Assembly: GCA_022571515.1 (NCBI GenBank)
Contig: JACZXQ010000002.1
Location: forward strand, 62,001-126,000
Length of the DNA: 64,000 nt
Origin: Gemmatimonadota bacterium
GTDB lineage: Bacteria > Gemmatimonadota > Gemmatimonadetes > Longimicrobiales > Gaopeijiaceae
Reading direction: 5' to 3'
A program made the position numbers and the translations under genes. The notes beneath the pieces are model-generated. The model was not told the origin of the DNA, searched no databases, and worked only from the letters and a program-made list of their open reading frames with translations. Below are positions 51,435 to 61,683 of the stretch, one piece after another (position 1 is the first letter of the stretch; every line of letters starts with the position of its first letter).

Positions 51435-53651
51435 ATGACCATGACCTCCTCAAGCGATGGACGCAGTGTGCCGATGACCGACTACCGACCGCCCTATCGT
51501 GCCGCCGGGATCATGGGTGTGCTCGTCCTGGGACTCTATGCGCTCACGTTGGCGCCCTCGACGAGTTGGTGGGACGCGAGCGAGTACATCGCAACGGCGC
51601 ACATTCTGGGCATTCCCCACCCACCGGGAAATCCGCTCTTCGTGGTGGTCGCCAAGGTGTGGACTCTGATGCTGGCTCCGCTGGGACTCTCCGTGGCGGT
51701 GCGGGTCAATCTGCTCGCCGCGTTCACCAGCGCGGTCGCGACGGGCTTCTTCTTTCTGGTGTCGCACCGGATTCTGTCGGTGATCGTCCGCGAGCGCTGG
51801 ATGGCGATCCTGGGGGCGGCCTCGGGTGCTATCATGGGGGCGACTGCCTACACGGTTTGGAACCAGTCGGTGGTGAACGAGAAGGTCTACACGCTCAGCG
51901 TCATGGTCATCGCGGTGGTGAGTTGGCTCATGCTGCGTTGGTACGATCACCGGGGGTCGCCGCAGGGCATCCGCTATCTGGTGGGAGCGGTTTACTTGAT
52001 GGTGCTGGGCGCCAGCAACCACCTGATGTCCGTGTTGCCGCTGCCGGCTGCTGGGTTGTTCGTATTGGTCGTCGGCCCTTCCGTGTTGTTTCGCAGGAAG
52101 TTCCTGGCCCGAGTGCTTCCGGCGGTGATCCTCGGCCTTTCGTTCAACTTCTTCCTGCCGATCCGCGCGGCCCAGAATCCCGTGATCAACGAAGGGGCAT
52201 CGACGTGCGAGACGGTGCTGGGCGCGACAGTCGCGATCTATACCAACGGCGCCATGGGGTGTCCGGCGCTCGCGTCGTCGCTCAGCCGAGACCAATACGG
52301 CAAACCTCGTCTGACGCAGCGCATGGCGCCCCTGGGGCACCAACTCCAGAACTACTACCAATACTTCGACTGGCAGTGGGGGAGGGGAGTCGACCCGTCG
52401 GACCAGCCAGGTACGGCGCGCCTGCCTCTGACGATGCTGTTCGGTCTGCTCGGTTTCCTCGGACTCGTGACCGTGGTCCGCGCCGACCGGCGCATTGCCC
52501 TCTACATTGGCGGGTTGACGCTCACAGTCACCCTGGGGCTGGTGGTCTATCTGAACTTCAAGTACGGATTTTCGCTTGCCCCGGAGATCACAGACCTGCG
52601 CCTGCATGAGGTCAGGGAACGTGATTACTTCTTCCTCGCGAGCTTCATCCTGTGGGGCAACCTGGCCGGAATCGGGCTGACGGGGGTTTGGATCACTCTC
52701 TCGGAGCGGTGGGGAGAGAACGACTACGTGAAGTGGTCGCCGATCTTCCTCGTTGCCCTGTTCCCCCTCGTGCTGAACTGGGCCTGGGCCAGCAGGGCGG
52801 GGGACTATGCGGCGCGCGACTGGGCCTATGATCTCCTCATGAGCGTCGAGCCCTACGGCGTGCTCTTCACCAATGGCGACAACGACACGTTTCCGTTGTG
52901 GTACGCGCAGGAAGTCGAGGGGGTTCGCAAAGACGTGACCGTGATCGTGGTCCAGTACTTGTATACTTCCTGGTACGCGAAGCAGCTCCGCGATCTGACC
53001 AGTGAGGGCCGACAGCGGCCCTTCGAGAGCCAGTTCGCTGTGGGTCTTTATGATTCCTCCCAGCAAGCGCCGCCGACCGCCATCACACTTCTCACCGACG
53101 ACCAACTGGACGCAGTCGGTTCCGGCGCGATCGCCGAGGATTTCGTGGTGCCGTTGGGCCCCGTCTCAGTGACGTATCCGGCGGGTATTTTCCTGGACCG
53201 GGCCCACCGATTGGCGCTCAACATCATCTTCGACTCGATCGACTCGAGGCCCATCTACTTCGCCAGCACGGGTGGACTTCTGGGCGAACTCGGCCTTAGC
53301 CGGTGGGGCGTCCGCCATGGCCTGGCGACCAAGTTGGTCATGCGGGACCTGGATGATCCGGCGCCCGAAGGTGTGGTGCAGGGCACGATCTTCGGCGGGG
53401 AGTGGTTCGATATCTCACGGAACTTGGCCTTGGTGCGGGACGTGTACAGCTACCGTGGCCTGCGGGACCGGGCGATCTGGGCGGACCGGAGTACGCTCAA
53501 TATCCCGTTCCACTTCCAGTTTCTCTTCACCCAACTCGCTGACGCCGCCCAGGAGGCAGGGGTGGATCAAGAGGTGGTCGACGAGCTCATGATGGAGGCG
53601 GCCATGTTCCAGGTGACCGCTCAGGGTGGGCGGTTGGGGGCGGGGCCATGA
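51435..53651 (+). CDS. DUF2723 multi-pass membrane protein (O-mannosyltransferase-like)
   Basis: A 738-residue integral membrane protein with about 10-12 helices in the first 480 residues and a periplasmic C-terminal part. The DUF2723 signature is near the start: STSWWDASEYIATAHILGIP followed by HPPGNPLFVVV, with acidic residues in the first loop like GT-C glycosyltransferases. A second conserved region is FTNGDNDTFPLWYAQEVEG near 475. The start is uncertain (ATG 51435 or 51474; neither has a good site). It probably transfers sugars from a lipid carrier to exported proteins. Confidence 0.88.
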   Translation: MTMTSSSDGRSVPMTDYRPPYRAAGIMGVLVLGLYALTLAPSTSWWDASEYIATAHILGIPHPPGNPLFVVVAKVWTLMLAPLGLSVAVRVNLLAAFTSAVATGFFFLVSHRILSVIVRERWMAILGAASGAIMGATAYTVWNQSVVNEKVYTLSVMVIAVVSWLMLRWYDHRGSPQGIRYLVGAVYLMVLGASNHLMSVLPLPAAGLFVLVVGPSVLFRRKFLARVLPAVILGLSFNFFLPIRAAQNPVINEGASTCETVLGATVAIYTNGAMGCPALASSLSRDQYGKPRLTQRMAPLGHQLQNYYQYFDWQWGRGVDPSDQPGTARLPLTMLFGLLGFLGLVTVVRADRRIALYIGGLTLTVTLGLVVYLNFKYGFSLAPEITDLRLHEVRERDYFFLASFILWGNLAGIGLTGVWITLSERWGENDYVKWSPIFLVALFPLVLNWAWASRAGDYAARDWAYDLLMSVEPYGVLFTNGDNDTFPLWYAQEVEGVRKDVTVIVVQYLYTSWYAKQLRDLTSEGRQRPFESQFAVGLYDSSQQAPPTAITLLTDDQLDAVGSGAIAEDFVVPLGPVSVTYPAGIFLDRAHRLALNIIFDSIDSRPIYFASTGGLLGELGLSRWGVRHGLATKLVMRDLDDPAPEGVVQGTIFGGEWFDISRNLALVRDVYSYRGLRDRAIWADRSTLNIPFHFQFLFTQLADAAQEAGVDQEVVDELMMEAAMFQVTAQGGRLGAGP

Positions 53652-53665
53652 GCAGCTGAAGGGCC

Positions 53666-53702
53666 GCCCGGCCGCCCCTTCGTAGGGGGGGGGCGGCCGG
53701 GC
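53666..53702. terminator. 13-bp GC hairpin between convergent genes
   Basis: GCCCGGCCGCCCC (53666-53678) pairs perfectly with GGGGCGGCCGGGC (53690-53702) around 11 bases. It lies 14 bases after the DUF2723 stop and just before the end of the convergent M56 locus, so it can serve both directions. Confidence 0.75.
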
Positions 53703-53714
53703 TGCTGGCTCCTT

Positions 53715-53809
53715 CTAGCGAGTCGTGAACATGATCGGGAACTGGACCCACACCGGCACCGGCGTGTCGCGGTTCAGCGCGGGTGTGAAGTCGTAGATGT
53801 CCGCCACGC
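53715..53809 (-). pseudogene. Stranded 3' end of a TonB C-terminal domain
   Basis: In a frame different from the M56 gene, this stretch reads AALSVADIYDFTPALNRDTP and ends PVPVWVQFPIMFTTR. That is the last third of a TonB_C domain, which in related M56 proteins follows directly on the sequence at the M56 gene's end. About 40 codons in between are missing, and the junction is out of frame. Confidence 0.78.
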
Positions 53810-55147
53810 TTAGCGCAGCGTCTGTGGATACTCCTGCTCCATGGCACGGATCACGGCGGCCTTGTTGGTGATCTCGGGTCTCACGGTCATGGGGGTGAAG
53901 ACGGGACCGTCCGCCACCTTCCTTGAGATGGTACGGACCACCGCGTCGACCATCCCCGTGGTCACCGCCTGGTCGCTCTTCAGAAAGATCTGGACCACGC
54001 CGTTGGCGGCCCTCTCGCCATAGATCTGTACGGCGGCCCACCCTTTGATGACCTCGATTCTCTCGATAGCGTCGGGGCTCAACTCACTGAGGTCGTAGTC
54101 CTCGATGACCTCGCCGTCGACGAAGACGAGGAGTCGGTCCTCAAAGGAGGCATCGGGCGTGATCCTGATCATCTCGTTCACGATGCCCAAGGCGTTGGCC
54201 GCCGGTTCGGCGGACGCATCCAGCTCCTCTTGCACCACGAGCGGCGTGGGCGTCTCACACGCAACCGCAAGGACAGTCGCCGTCAGCCCGAGGGCCACAG
54301 CGGCACGGACGAGGCGTCCTCTGGGCTTCTCTTCTGTGATCATCCGAATTCTCCCCTCGAGTAAGCTTTTCGGTTCCGTCAGCGCCGCAACCGCGAGTCC
54401 CATACCACTGATTCGCTCGCCCATGCGAAGGAGAAGGGCACCGTACTCGGGCCCGGAGACCCCGCTGCGCAGCACACGAGCGTCACAATCCACTTCTACC
54501 GCCCCGCGAAGCCTGCGGAGCTGCCACCAGAGCGCCAGGTTCCATGGCATCAGGAGTACCGAAAGGAGCCCGGCCGTCAGTAGCTGCGTGTCACCGGCCT
54601 GCTGATGCTCCCGTTCGTGCAGCATCACCAGATGCAGATCCTCGGGCGCCATGCCCAGGGTCCATTCCGGCAGCACGATCTCCGGATGCCGCAGGCCGAC
54701 GACCGCAGGCCCGAAGTCCGCGGAGATGAGCACGCGATCCCCGTCCAGCGGACGGCGCGTCCAACCTTTCCGCTGCCGCGCCAGGCGAAGCGCTCCGCCC
54801 GTGACCAGGAGGAGCAAGACCAGCGTCATCGCCGCCCACAGGATCATGAGTGGGCCGTCGAGCTGCTCGAGCAGGGACGCGGGCGGAGTGAACGCCATGA
54901 CCAGCGGGTCCAGCAGTATTGCCCCCACGCTCGGGGGCTCGGGGACGACCGCGACCGACGCAGGCCCATTTGGCAACAGGTGTAGGGAAAAGATTGCCAC
55001 CGGCGTAGCGAGCCCTCCGGCGATCACGCCAGCCCAAACCCAACGCGCCGACCGACCGTAAAGGCGGAGAGCCTTCTCGAGGCCGAGAGCGGCACCCGAC
55101 AGCAGGACCGAGATCAGGACGGTGTATGAGATCCACAGGGCGATCAT
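53810..55147 (-). CDS. M56 (BlaR1-type) membrane metallopeptidase with plug-like domain, C-truncated
   Basis: A 445-residue protein starting at ATG 55147, ATGA-coupled to the BlaI gene. Four or so membrane helices (MIALWISYTVLISVLLSGAA onwards) surround a gluzincin site HEREH in VMLHEREHQQAGD. After the last helix (near 310) comes a TonB-receptor plug-like domain (LLVFVDGEVIEDYDLSELSP, IERIEVIKGWAAVQIYGERA). A TonB_C domain begins (VFTPMTVRPEITN) but stops at 53810, with its end out of frame. BlaR1-type proteins sense an envelope signal and cleave the BlaI repressor; here the penicillin-sensor domain is absent, so the signal is not beta-lactam by this evidence. Confidence 0.88.
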   Translation of the reverse strand: MIALWISYTVLISVLLSGAALGLEKALRLYGRSARWVWAGVIAGGLATPVAIFSLHLLPNGPASVAVVPEPPSVGAILLDPLVMAFTPPASLLEQLDGPLMILWAAMTLVLLLLVTGGALRLARQRKGWTRRPLDGDRVLISADFGPAVVGLRHPEIVLPEWTLGMAPEDLHLVMLHEREHQQAGDTQLLTAGLLSVLLMPWNLALWWQLRRLRGAVEVDCDARVLRSGVSGPEYGALLLRMGERISGMGLAVAALTEPKSLLEGRIRMITEEKPRGRLVRAAVALGLTATVLAVACETPTPLVVQEELDASAEPAANALGIVNEMIRITPDASFEDRLLVFVDGEVIEDYDLSELSPDAIERIEVIKGWAAVQIYGERAANGVVQIFLKSDQAVTTGMVDAVVRTISRKVADGPVFTPMTVRPEITNKAAVIRAMEQEYPQTLR

Positions 55148-55530
55148 CGGTCTTCCTCCTCGGCTCGGCTGGCGGCGTCCTCCAGGAGAAGGCGCATGCG
55201 CTCGATCTGGTCGGGTGAGATTTCGGCGTCGCTGACCAGGCGGGCCAGCATGAGTTCGGCCGAGCCATGGAAGATCTTGTCGAGGATCTTCGTGAGGGCG
55301 CGGCCGCCTTCCTCTTCCGGAGCCACGAGCGGGTAGTAGCGGTAGGCGCGCCCTTCCGTTTCGTGCCGGATGGCGCCCTTCTCCTCGAGGATCTGCAGGA
55401 TCTTGAGCACGGTGGTATATCCGGGCTCGTCGGCGAGGTCCTCTCGGACCTCGGATACCGTGCCGGACCCGTTGCGCCACAGGACGCTCATGATGTCCAG
55501 TTCCCGTTCCGTCAGCGAATCTCTGCCCAA
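55144..55530 (-). CDS. BlaI/MecI-family transcriptional repressor
   Basis: A 128-residue winged-helix repressor starting at TTG 55530 with AAGGAA upstream. Signatures: LTERELDIMSVLWRNGSGTV, EPGYTTVLKILQILEEKGAI and AYRYYPLVAPEE, then a helical dimer tail. The usual partner, an M56 peptidase, follows with overlapping stop and start, so peptidase-mediated cleavage of this repressor is expected. The palindrome at 55544-55561, 13 bases upstream, is a likely operator for self-repression. Confidence 0.93.
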   Translation of the reverse strand: MGRDSLTERELDIMSVLWRNGSGTVSEVREDLADEPGYTTVLKILQILEEKGAIRHETEGRAYRYYPLVAPEEEGGRALTKILDKIFHGSAELMLARLVSDAEISPDQIERMRLLLEDAASRAEEEDR

Positions 55531-55543
55531 GGCCAGTTCCTTG

Positions 55544-55561
55544 TTACGAAGGTCTTCGTAA
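55544..55561 (-). promoter_or_regulatory. Probable BlaI operator TTACGAA-N4-TTCGTAA
   Basis: Perfect seven-base arms spaced by four bases, just upstream of the TTG start. A further TTTCGTA half-site is at about 55602. BlaI-type repressors bind palindromes near their own promoters; the sequence differs from the classic TACA/TGTA core, so assignment is by position and symmetry. Confidence 0.55.
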
Positions 55562-55707
55562 GAACGTAATACAGTAAGCCCTCTCCTGTCTACGACAACT
55601 TTCGTACACGGGGACGGGGGGAACTGGCTCCCCGTGAGGGGGTGGAATGCACGAGCCCGCTTCCAGGGCCACGAAGGGTCCGAGATCCACGTTTACCTGG
55701 GGCTACC

Positions 55708-56907
55708 TTGCCTTCTTCAGAGACAGAATCGTCCCGGCCCGCGCTCACGCGGGAAGAGATGGTCCGCTATGCGCGCCATCTGGTTCTGCCGGAAGTCGGT
55801 GTCGTTGGCCAAGAGCGCCTCAAGGCGGCCCGCGTCCTCGTGGTCGGCGCGGGCGGGTTGGGTTCGCCGGTGGCCCTCTATCTGGCGGCCGCGGGGGTTG
55901 GCACACTAGGGCTGGTCGACTTCGATGAGGTGGATGCCACCAACCTCCAGCGCCAGATCCTGCACGGCACGAGTGACGTCGGCCGCCCCAAGCTCGACTC
56001 CGCACGTGACCGGCTCTCGGACATCAATCCGCACGTCGAACTAGTGCTCCACGCCGTGCGGCTGACAAGCGATAACGCGTTGGAGATCATCGAGAACTAC
56101 GACATGGTGGTGGACGGGACCGACAACTTCCCGACGCGCTACCTGGTCAACGACGCGTGCGTCCTGCTGGGCAAGCCCAACATTTACGGATCCGTGTTTC
56201 GCTGGGAGGGCCAGGTCTCGGTGTTCGCCGTGCACGGCGGTCCGTGCTACCGGTGTCTCTTCCGTGAGCCTCCTGCGCCGGGGTTGGTGCCCGACTGCGC
56301 CGAAGGCGGGGTGCTCGGCGTGCTGCCCGGGGTCGTGGGATCGCTCCAGGCGCTGGAGACCATCAAGCTGATCCTCGGGAAAGGCGAGTCGCTGGCCGGC
56401 CGCCTGCTGATCTTCGACGCGCTCGACCTGAGCTGGAGGGAGATGGCGCTCAGCCGCAATCCCGAATGCCCGATCTGTGGGGACGAACCGACTCAGACCG
56501 GCCTCATCGACTACGAAGACTTCTGTGGGCTGCCTTCGGGTGATGCGCCGGGCGCGGCCGAGACCGCCATGGCGCCCGACGAAATATCCGAGATCGATCC
56601 CAGCGAGTTGGCGGAGCGTCTCGCCACCGCGGACCCACCCTTCCTTCTCGATGTGCGCGAGCCCTACGAGTGGGAGATCGCCAACCTCGCGCAGGGAGGC
56701 GCGGTCTTGATCCCACTCGGAGAGGTGCAAGACCGCCTCGATGAGATCCCCACCGACCGTGAAGTCGTGGTCTACTGTCGCTCCGGCCAGCGGAGCGCGA
56801 CGGCGGTGCGCACGCTCCTGGCCTCGGGACTTCCCCGAGTCCACAACCTACGCGGCGGCGTGTTGGCCTGGGCGGACGACATCGACCCGTCGCTCACGAA
56901 GTACTGA
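55708..56907 (+). CDS. MoeB/ThiF-type adenylyltransferase fused to rhodanese
   Basis: About 399 residues from TTG 55708; a GTG at 55642 would add 22 non-conserved residues. The E1-like domain has the nucleotide loop VVGAGGLGSPVALYLAAAG, QRQILHGTSDVGRPK, Asp in MVVDGTDNFPTRYLVND, and zinc pairs CYRC and CPIC. The rhodanese domain (about 300-395) has catalytic Cys in VVVYCRSGQRSATAV. This MoeZ/MoeBR layout activates ThiS/MoaD-type sulfur carrier proteins for molybdopterin, thiamine or cysteine synthesis. No carrier protein gene is next to it. Confidence 0.93.
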   Translation: MPSSETESSRPALTREEMVRYARHLVLPEVGVVGQERLKAARVLVVGAGGLGSPVALYLAAAGVGTLGLVDFDEVDATNLQRQILHGTSDVGRPKLDSARDRLSDINPHVELVLHAVRLTSDNALEIIENYDMVVDGTDNFPTRYLVNDACVLLGKPNIYGSVFRWEGQVSVFAVHGGPCYRCLFREPPAPGLVPDCAEGGVLGVLPGVVGSLQALETIKLILGKGESLAGRLLIFDALDLSWREMALSRNPECPICGDEPTQTGLIDYEDFCGLPSGDAPGAAETAMAPDEISEIDPSELAERLATADPPFLLDVREPYEWEIANLAQGGAVLIPLGEVQDRLDEIPTDREVVVYCRSGQRSATAVRTLLASGLPRVHNLRGGVLAWADDIDPSLTKY

Positions 56908-56918
56908 GGCGGTATTTC

Positions 56919-59054
56919 CTAGAAGCGTGCGAGATCGATGATGGCGTCGAGCACGTCCTTGGGCTGGGGAAGTATGATCTCTTCCAGCTCGGGAGCGTAG
57001 GCCACCCACGTATCGAGCGATGCAACCCGCCGCACAGGGCCGTCCAGCCACGGGAATAGATCGTCGGCGATCCTGGCCGCGATCTCGGAGCCGATTCCCC
57101 AGGAGAGTGAGTCCTCGTGGGCGACGATCACCTTGTTGGTCTTCTTCACTGAGGTGGCGATCGTGTCCATGTCGAGAGGGCTCAGCGTGCGCAGGTCGAT
57201 AACCTCACAGTCGATGCCGTGCTCTTCGGCGGCCGTCCTGGCCGCGTCCATCGAGCGCTTCACCAGCGCGCCACACGCGACGATGGTCAGGTTCGTGCCC
57301 TCCCGGACCACCTTGGCCTTCCCGAGAGGGATCATGAAGTCCTTCCCTGGATACCGGCCTTTGTTGTGGACCTGCCTGTAGAGGTGCTTGTGCTCCAGGA
57401 AGATGACGGGGTCGTCGCAGCGGATCGCGGTACGAAGCAGCCCGTTGGCGTCCTCCGCGTTCGAGGGCAGCACGACTCTGAGTCCCGGCGTGTGGGTGAA
57501 GAGTGTCTCGCCGGTCTGTGAGTGGTAGATGGCGCCGCCCTTCACGTAACCGCCGTACGTGACCCGGATCACCACGGGTGCGGAGTAGGTGTTGTTCGAC
57601 CGGTAGCGCATCGTGGCCAGCTCGTTGCGGATCTGATGGAACGCCGGCCAGATGTAGTCGAAGAACTGGATCTCACACACCGGGCGGAGCCCGCGTATGG
57701 CCATTCCCACCGCCCGTCCCACGATGTTCGCTTCCGCGAGGGGGGTGTTGAACACGCGGTCGCCACCAAACCTGGTTTGAAGCCCGTGTGTCACCTTGAA
57801 CACACCGCCCTTGCCCTTCACATCCTCGAGCACCTCCTCGCGCGAGGCATCTGCCACGTCCTCCCCGAACAGGACGATGCGCGGGTCGCGCTCCATCTCG
57901 TCGGCCAGGCACGCGTTGAGCAGGTCGACCATGGTCAACTGGCGGTCGTCCTCGTACTCGGGCGAGTCCTCGGTGTCGAAGTCCGGGCCCGTGGGGTCGA
58001 CATCCTCCGAATAGAGATGGCGTATCACCGTGGCTGCCTTCGGCTGCGCGTGCGTGAGCGCCTCATCGGCAGCCTGAGCGACCTCGTCGGTCACTTCCGC
58101 GACCATCAGATCGAGGGCGTCGGGAGTGGCCAGGCCTTCGTCGATGAGCAGCTGACGAGCCAGGACCAGCGGGTCTCGAGCGGCTTCCGCCTCGCGCTCC
58201 TCCGCGGATTTGTACGACTTCTCGTCGTCGGACATGGAGTGCGAATACGGCCGCGTGGTGTGAGCGTGAATCAGGGCCGGCCCTCGGCGAGCGCGGCAGT
58301 GGCCGACGGCCTCGGCGCCCGCCCGGTAGCTCTCCAGGAGGTCGGTGCCGTCGCACTCCACGATGTGCAGGTCGGGGAATCCACTTATGATTCGCGAGAT
58401 GCTGCCGCCTGGCGTGTTGACCTCTACGGGCACCGAGATCGCGTACCCATTGTCCTCGATCAGGAAGACCACTGGCAGTTTGAGGTTGCAGGCGGTGTTG
58501 AGGGCCTCCCAGAACTCGCCTTGCGAGGTGGTTCCGTCCCCGGCGCAGCACACCACGACCTCGTCGCCGTGCACTCCCTTTACGTGGGCTTCACACCCCG
58601 GAATACGAGCGGCACGATAGCCCGCCTCGGCCGTGCCTACGGCGTTGAGGAACTGGGTACCCGTGGGGGACGACGTGCTCGCGATATTGTAGCGGACGTC
58701 CCCGTAGTGCGACGGCATCTGCCGACCGCCACTACTCGGATCGTCGTGGGCCGCGACCGCCTGAAGCAGGTGGTCCAGCGGAGTCTGCCCCATGGCCAGC
58801 GTCAGGGCGCGGTCCCTGTAGTAAACGTAGAACCAGTCCCGCCCGCTTTGCAGATGCTCGGCGAGAGCTACCTGGATGGCTTCGTGGCCCGCGCCTGAAA
58901 TCTGGAAGAAGATCTTGTTTTGGCGCTTGAGGCTGATTTCACGGTCGTCCAGCGCGCGGGAGGTGACCATGGTTCTATACCATCGCACCAACGTGCTCGC
59001 GTCGAGGCCCATGAGGTCTCGGCCGGAGCCCAGTTCAGTCGTCTTGGTTGCCAT
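56919..59054 (-). CDS. 2-oxoacid dehydrogenase E1, alpha and beta subunits fused
   Basis: A 711-residue fusion. The alpha half (about 1-340) has the thiamine diphosphate motif [16 protein letters not shown] ending in IEDNGYA, and [13 protein letters not shown]. The beta half (about 375-711) has [30 protein letters not shown] and [16 protein letters not shown]. This matches branched-chain 2-oxoisovalerate dehydrogenase E1, usually two genes. It oxidatively decarboxylates branched 2-oxoacids together with E2 and E3, which are not in the window. No ribosome site is clear before ATG 59054. Confidence 0.93.
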   Translation of the reverse strand: MATKTTELGSGRDLMGLDASTLVRWYRTMVTSRALDDREISLKRQNKIFFQISGAGHEAIQVALAEHLQSGRDWFYVYYRDRALTLAMGQTPLDHLLQAVAAHDDPSSGGRQMPSHYGDVRYNIASTSSPTGTQFLNAVGTAEAGYRAARIPGCEAHVKGVHGDEVVVCCAGDGTTSQGEFWEALNTACNLKLPVVFLIEDNGYAISVPVEVNTPGGSISRIISGFPDLHIVECDGTDLLESYRAGAEAVGHCRARRGPALIHAHTTRPYSHSMSDDEKSYKSAEEREAEAARDPLVLARQLLIDEGLATPDALDLMVAEVTDEVAQAADEALTHAQPKAATVIRHLYSEDVDPTGPDFDTEDSPEYEDDRQLTMVDLLNACLADEMERDPRIVLFGEDVADASREEVLEDVKGKGGVFKVTHGLQTRFGGDRVFNTPLAEANIVGRAVGMAIRGLRPVCEIQFFDYIWPAFHQIRNELATMRYRSNNTYSAPVVIRVTYGGYVKGGAIYHSQTGETLFTHTPGLRVVLPSNAEDANGLLRTAIRCDDPVIFLEHKHLYRQVHNKGRYPGKDFMIPLGKAKVVREGTNLTIVACGALVKRSMDAARTAAEEHGIDCEVIDLRTLSPLDMDTIATSVKKTNKVIVAHEDSLSWGIGSEIAARIADDLFPWLDGPVRRVASLDTWVAYAPELEEIILPQPKDVLDAIIDLARF

Positions 59055-59169
59055 CGACTACCGATTGGGGGACGTATCCGTCAAACGGGGCGCCCTCCGA
59101 CCAGATGGCCCGAGGGAGCGGAACAAATAAAAATAGCCAGGGAGGGGGGAAGCGGCCAACCCGACCCCA

Positions 59170-61260
59170 TCACCGGAGCCCGTCGAGTTGTTCGGCCAGG
59201 GAATCCGGATCTGTCACGGGCGTCCGGCACGCGTAGCTTTCGCATACGTAGGCTGTGGGCCGGCCATCCACTTGTCCGCGGGCGTGGAGTAGGGCGATAC
59301 CGGCGGGTACTTCATCGTCTGGAGCGCGGCCCGCGACCGATCTGTTGGGCAGATAGCGGGTGAGGACCGCATGCAACAGGGCCTTCGTGGCCGGTTCCTC
59401 CCGATCGCCTACGATGGCGACCTCGACGGGCGCCGTGATGTAGCGATCCACAGCGGCCAGCAGGCCTCCGAACGCTGAGGGGAAGCGATCCATGCCAACC
59501 GCCTCTGACCTCATGGCACGGTGGGCGATGTCTCGAAAGCGACCGTCGTCGAAGAGGTGGGCGGATCTGAGGAGCAGCTCTACGGCCAGCGATATGCCGG
59601 AGGGCGTCACGCTCTCCGTAGGATCGCGAGGGCGAATGACCAGCGGTTCACCAACCTCCGCCGTGTCGTAGAACACGTCATGGTCCTCGTCCCAGAAACG
59701 TTCGCTCACCTGCTCCGTCGCCCAGCGGATCTCCTCCAGCCAGCGGGGCTCCAGGGTCGTCTCGTAAAGGGTGATGAGCGCGTTGCCGATGGCACCGTAG
59801 TCATCGAGGAACCCCGGGACGTACGCCCTTCCGCCCGCGTACACGTGGAAGAGCGTACCCTCGGGGCGCATCTCACTCAGGATGAAATCGAGTCCCTCGC
59901 TTGCGGCGGACGTATAGTCTTCCCGCCCCAGCGCACCGCCGGCCTCCGCGAGGGCCCGCAAGGCGAACCCGTTCCAGTTCGCCAACACCTTGTCGTCCAG
60001 CACGGGATGCTCGCGCCCGTTCCGCGCGGTGAGCAGCGCTTGCCGGGCACCGGCGAGCACGGACTCCAACTCGCCGAGCGGCAACTCTTCCGAACGCGCC
60101 ACGGCCGCGAGATCGTGTGGCAGATAGAGAATGCTCCGCCCCTCGAAGTTCCCCCGGCGATCGACTGCGTAGCACCGTTGGAAGAGCCGCGCGTCCTGGG
60201 CGGGAAGCAGCGCCTCGATCTCATCCGGTGTCCAGACGTAGAACAGGCCCTCCTCACCCTCCGAGTCGGCGTCGCGAGCCGAGTAGAACGCCCCGGCCGG
60301 TGAGCGAAGATCACGCAGCACATAGTCGAGTGTATGCTCTGCCACCGACCGGAACTCCTCATCACGCGTCACCTGGAACGCATTCAGGTAGAGGCGGGCA
60401 AGCAGGGCGTTGTCGTAGAGCATCTTCTCGAAGTGCGGGACCAGCCAGTGCGCGTCCACCGAGTAACGGTGGAATCCGCCCGCCAAGTGATCGCGGATCC
60501 CCCCACGGGCCATGTGACGGAGCGAGTTGGTTACGATGCCCAGCATCGACGCCTGGCCAGTGGCCGCGTGCCGCTGAAGCAGGAAGCTCAGGTTGACCGG
60601 CTGCGGGAATTTCGGGGCGCCTCCGAATCCCCCGTACCTGGGGTCGGCTGTGGCCTCCAGGCTGCGAGAGGCGTTGTCGAGGATGGCTCTCCACTCGCCG
60701 GTCGACCCCATGAATCCGGATTCTGAGGTGGCGGGGTCGGGCTCGGGCTCGGTCCGGTTGGATCGAAGCGTCGCCAACAGTTCGGTGCCTGCCTTGGTAA
60801 TCTCCTCGCGGCGGGTCGTGTACGCGTTCCGTACTCCCGCGAGGACTTGCCGGAACGCCGGGATGCCCTGGCGAGGCTCGGGAGGGAAGTACGTGCCTCC
60901 GAAGAACGGTACTCCGTCGGGTGTGAGGAAGACGCTGAGCGGCCAACCGCCCTGCCCCACCATGGCTTGCACGGCCCGCATGTAAATCGAGTCGAGGTCG
61001 GGACGTTCCTCTCGATCGACCTTGATATTGACGAATCCCTCGTTCATGAGCGCCGCCGTGATCTCGTCCTCGAAGGATTCCCGCTCCATGACGTGGCACC
61101 AGTGACAGGCGGAGTAGCCTATGGACAAGAAGATCGGCCGGTCGGTATCGCGAGAGAGTTTCAGCGCTTCCTCACCCCATGGGTACCAATCCACAGGGTT
61201 GTCGGCGTGCTGAAGCAAGTAGGGGCTCGATTCCGTCGAGAGGCGGTTGGCCACGGCCAT
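59170..61260 (-). CDS. DUF255 thioredoxin-domain protein (YyaL/SSP411 family)
   Basis: A 696-residue protein of the YyaL/spermatogenesis-associated protein 20 family. The N-terminal thioredoxin-like domain has [20 protein letters not shown] and the CxxC motif in [16 protein letters not shown]. An alpha/alpha barrel like that of N-acylglucosamine epimerases follows ([37 protein letters not shown]). Length is normal for the family. There is no signal peptide. The ATG at 61260 sits very close to GGGAG; GTG 61254 is better spaced. Function is not firmly known. Confidence 0.92.
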   Translation of the reverse strand: MAVANRLSTESSPYLLQHADNPVDWYPWGEEALKLSRDTDRPIFLSIGYSACHWCHVMERESFEDEITAALMNEGFVNIKVDREERPDLDSIYMRAVQAMVGQGGWPLSVFLTPDGVPFFGGTYFPPEPRQGIPAFRQVLAGVRNAYTTRREEITKAGTELLATLRSNRTEPEPDPATSESGFMGSTGEWRAILDNASRSLEATADPRYGGFGGAPKFPQPVNLSFLLQRHAATGQASMLGIVTNSLRHMARGGIRDHLAGGFHRYSVDAHWLVPHFEKMLYDNALLARLYLNAFQVTRDEEFRSVAEHTLDYVLRDLRSPAGAFYSARDADSEGEEGLFYVWTPDEIEALLPAQDARLFQRCYAVDRRGNFEGRSILYLPHDLAAVARSEELPLGELESVLAGARQALLTARNGREHPVLDDKVLANWNGFALRALAEAGGALGREDYTSAASEGLDFILSEMRPEGTLFHVYAGGRAYVPGFLDDYGAIGNALITLYETTLEPRWLEEIRWATEQVSERFWDEDHDVFYDTAEVGEPLVIRPRDPTESVTPSGISLAVELLLRSAHLFDDGRFRDIAHRAMRSEAVGMDRFPSAFGGLLAAVDRYITAPVEVAIVGDREEPATKALLHAVLTRYLPNRSVAGRAPDDEVPAGIALLHARGQVDGRPTAYVCESYACRTPVTDPDSLAEQLDGLR

Positions 61261-61332
61261 TCTCCCTGGAGTATTTGAGGTTTTCCGGATACCCGCGAGG
61301 CACGAGAATGCGCCCCTCCTCGTACAAAATCG

Positions 61333-61361
61333 TTGTGGATGAGAGGGTGGTCGCCTAGTTT
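61333..61361 (+). promoter_or_regulatory. Putative promoter upstream of 61423
   Basis: TTGTGG (61333-61338), 17 bases, TAGTTT (61356-61361), in the only AT-rich patch of this 162-base divergent gap. TAATAC at 61362 is an alternative -10. It could drive the two small genes that follow. Confidence 0.45.
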
Positions 61362-61422
61362 TAATACAAATGTTTACTTTCCACCTCCCCCGGATCGAAC
61401 CGGCAGAATTCGGTGAGAGCCG

Positions 61423-61683
61423 GTGTACGTAAGACTTGTGAGGGCTGCGTTATCGAGGCCCACCCTACTGCCGGGGCTGTTTCGCATGGCATGGACGTTC
61501 AGGGCGAGGGCTTGGTACCGCCGGCCGCCCTTTCTTCCCATCCCCCCTCGCTCCTACATGAGATGGCGTATGGAAACGGCTTACGGCGATCCCACGGCCG
61601 TCCCGCCTCTCGACGAACTGGGGAGATATTTGCGCTGGGCATCGGGGATGCGTGACCGGGCGCGGGGGGAGAGAGTACTGTGA
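61423..61683 (+). CDS. Small basic protein of unknown function
   Basis: An 86-residue protein with a GTG start at 61423; GTG 61438 is possible. It is rich in Arg, Trp and Pro ([39 protein letters not shown]) with no membrane helix. Its stop overlaps the next GTG start, so both are probably made together. I recognise no family; the overlap and protein-like composition support a real gene. Confidence 0.68.
   Translation: MYVRLVRAALSRPTLLPGLFRMAWTFRARAWYRRPPFLPIPPRSYMRWRMETAYGDPTAVPPLDELGRYLRWASGMRDRARGERVL

Noticed and set aside
55144-55530. Beta-lactam resistance locus
   Set aside because: BlaI and M56 are present, but there is no beta-lactamase gene and the M56 protein lacks a penicillin-binding sensor domain.
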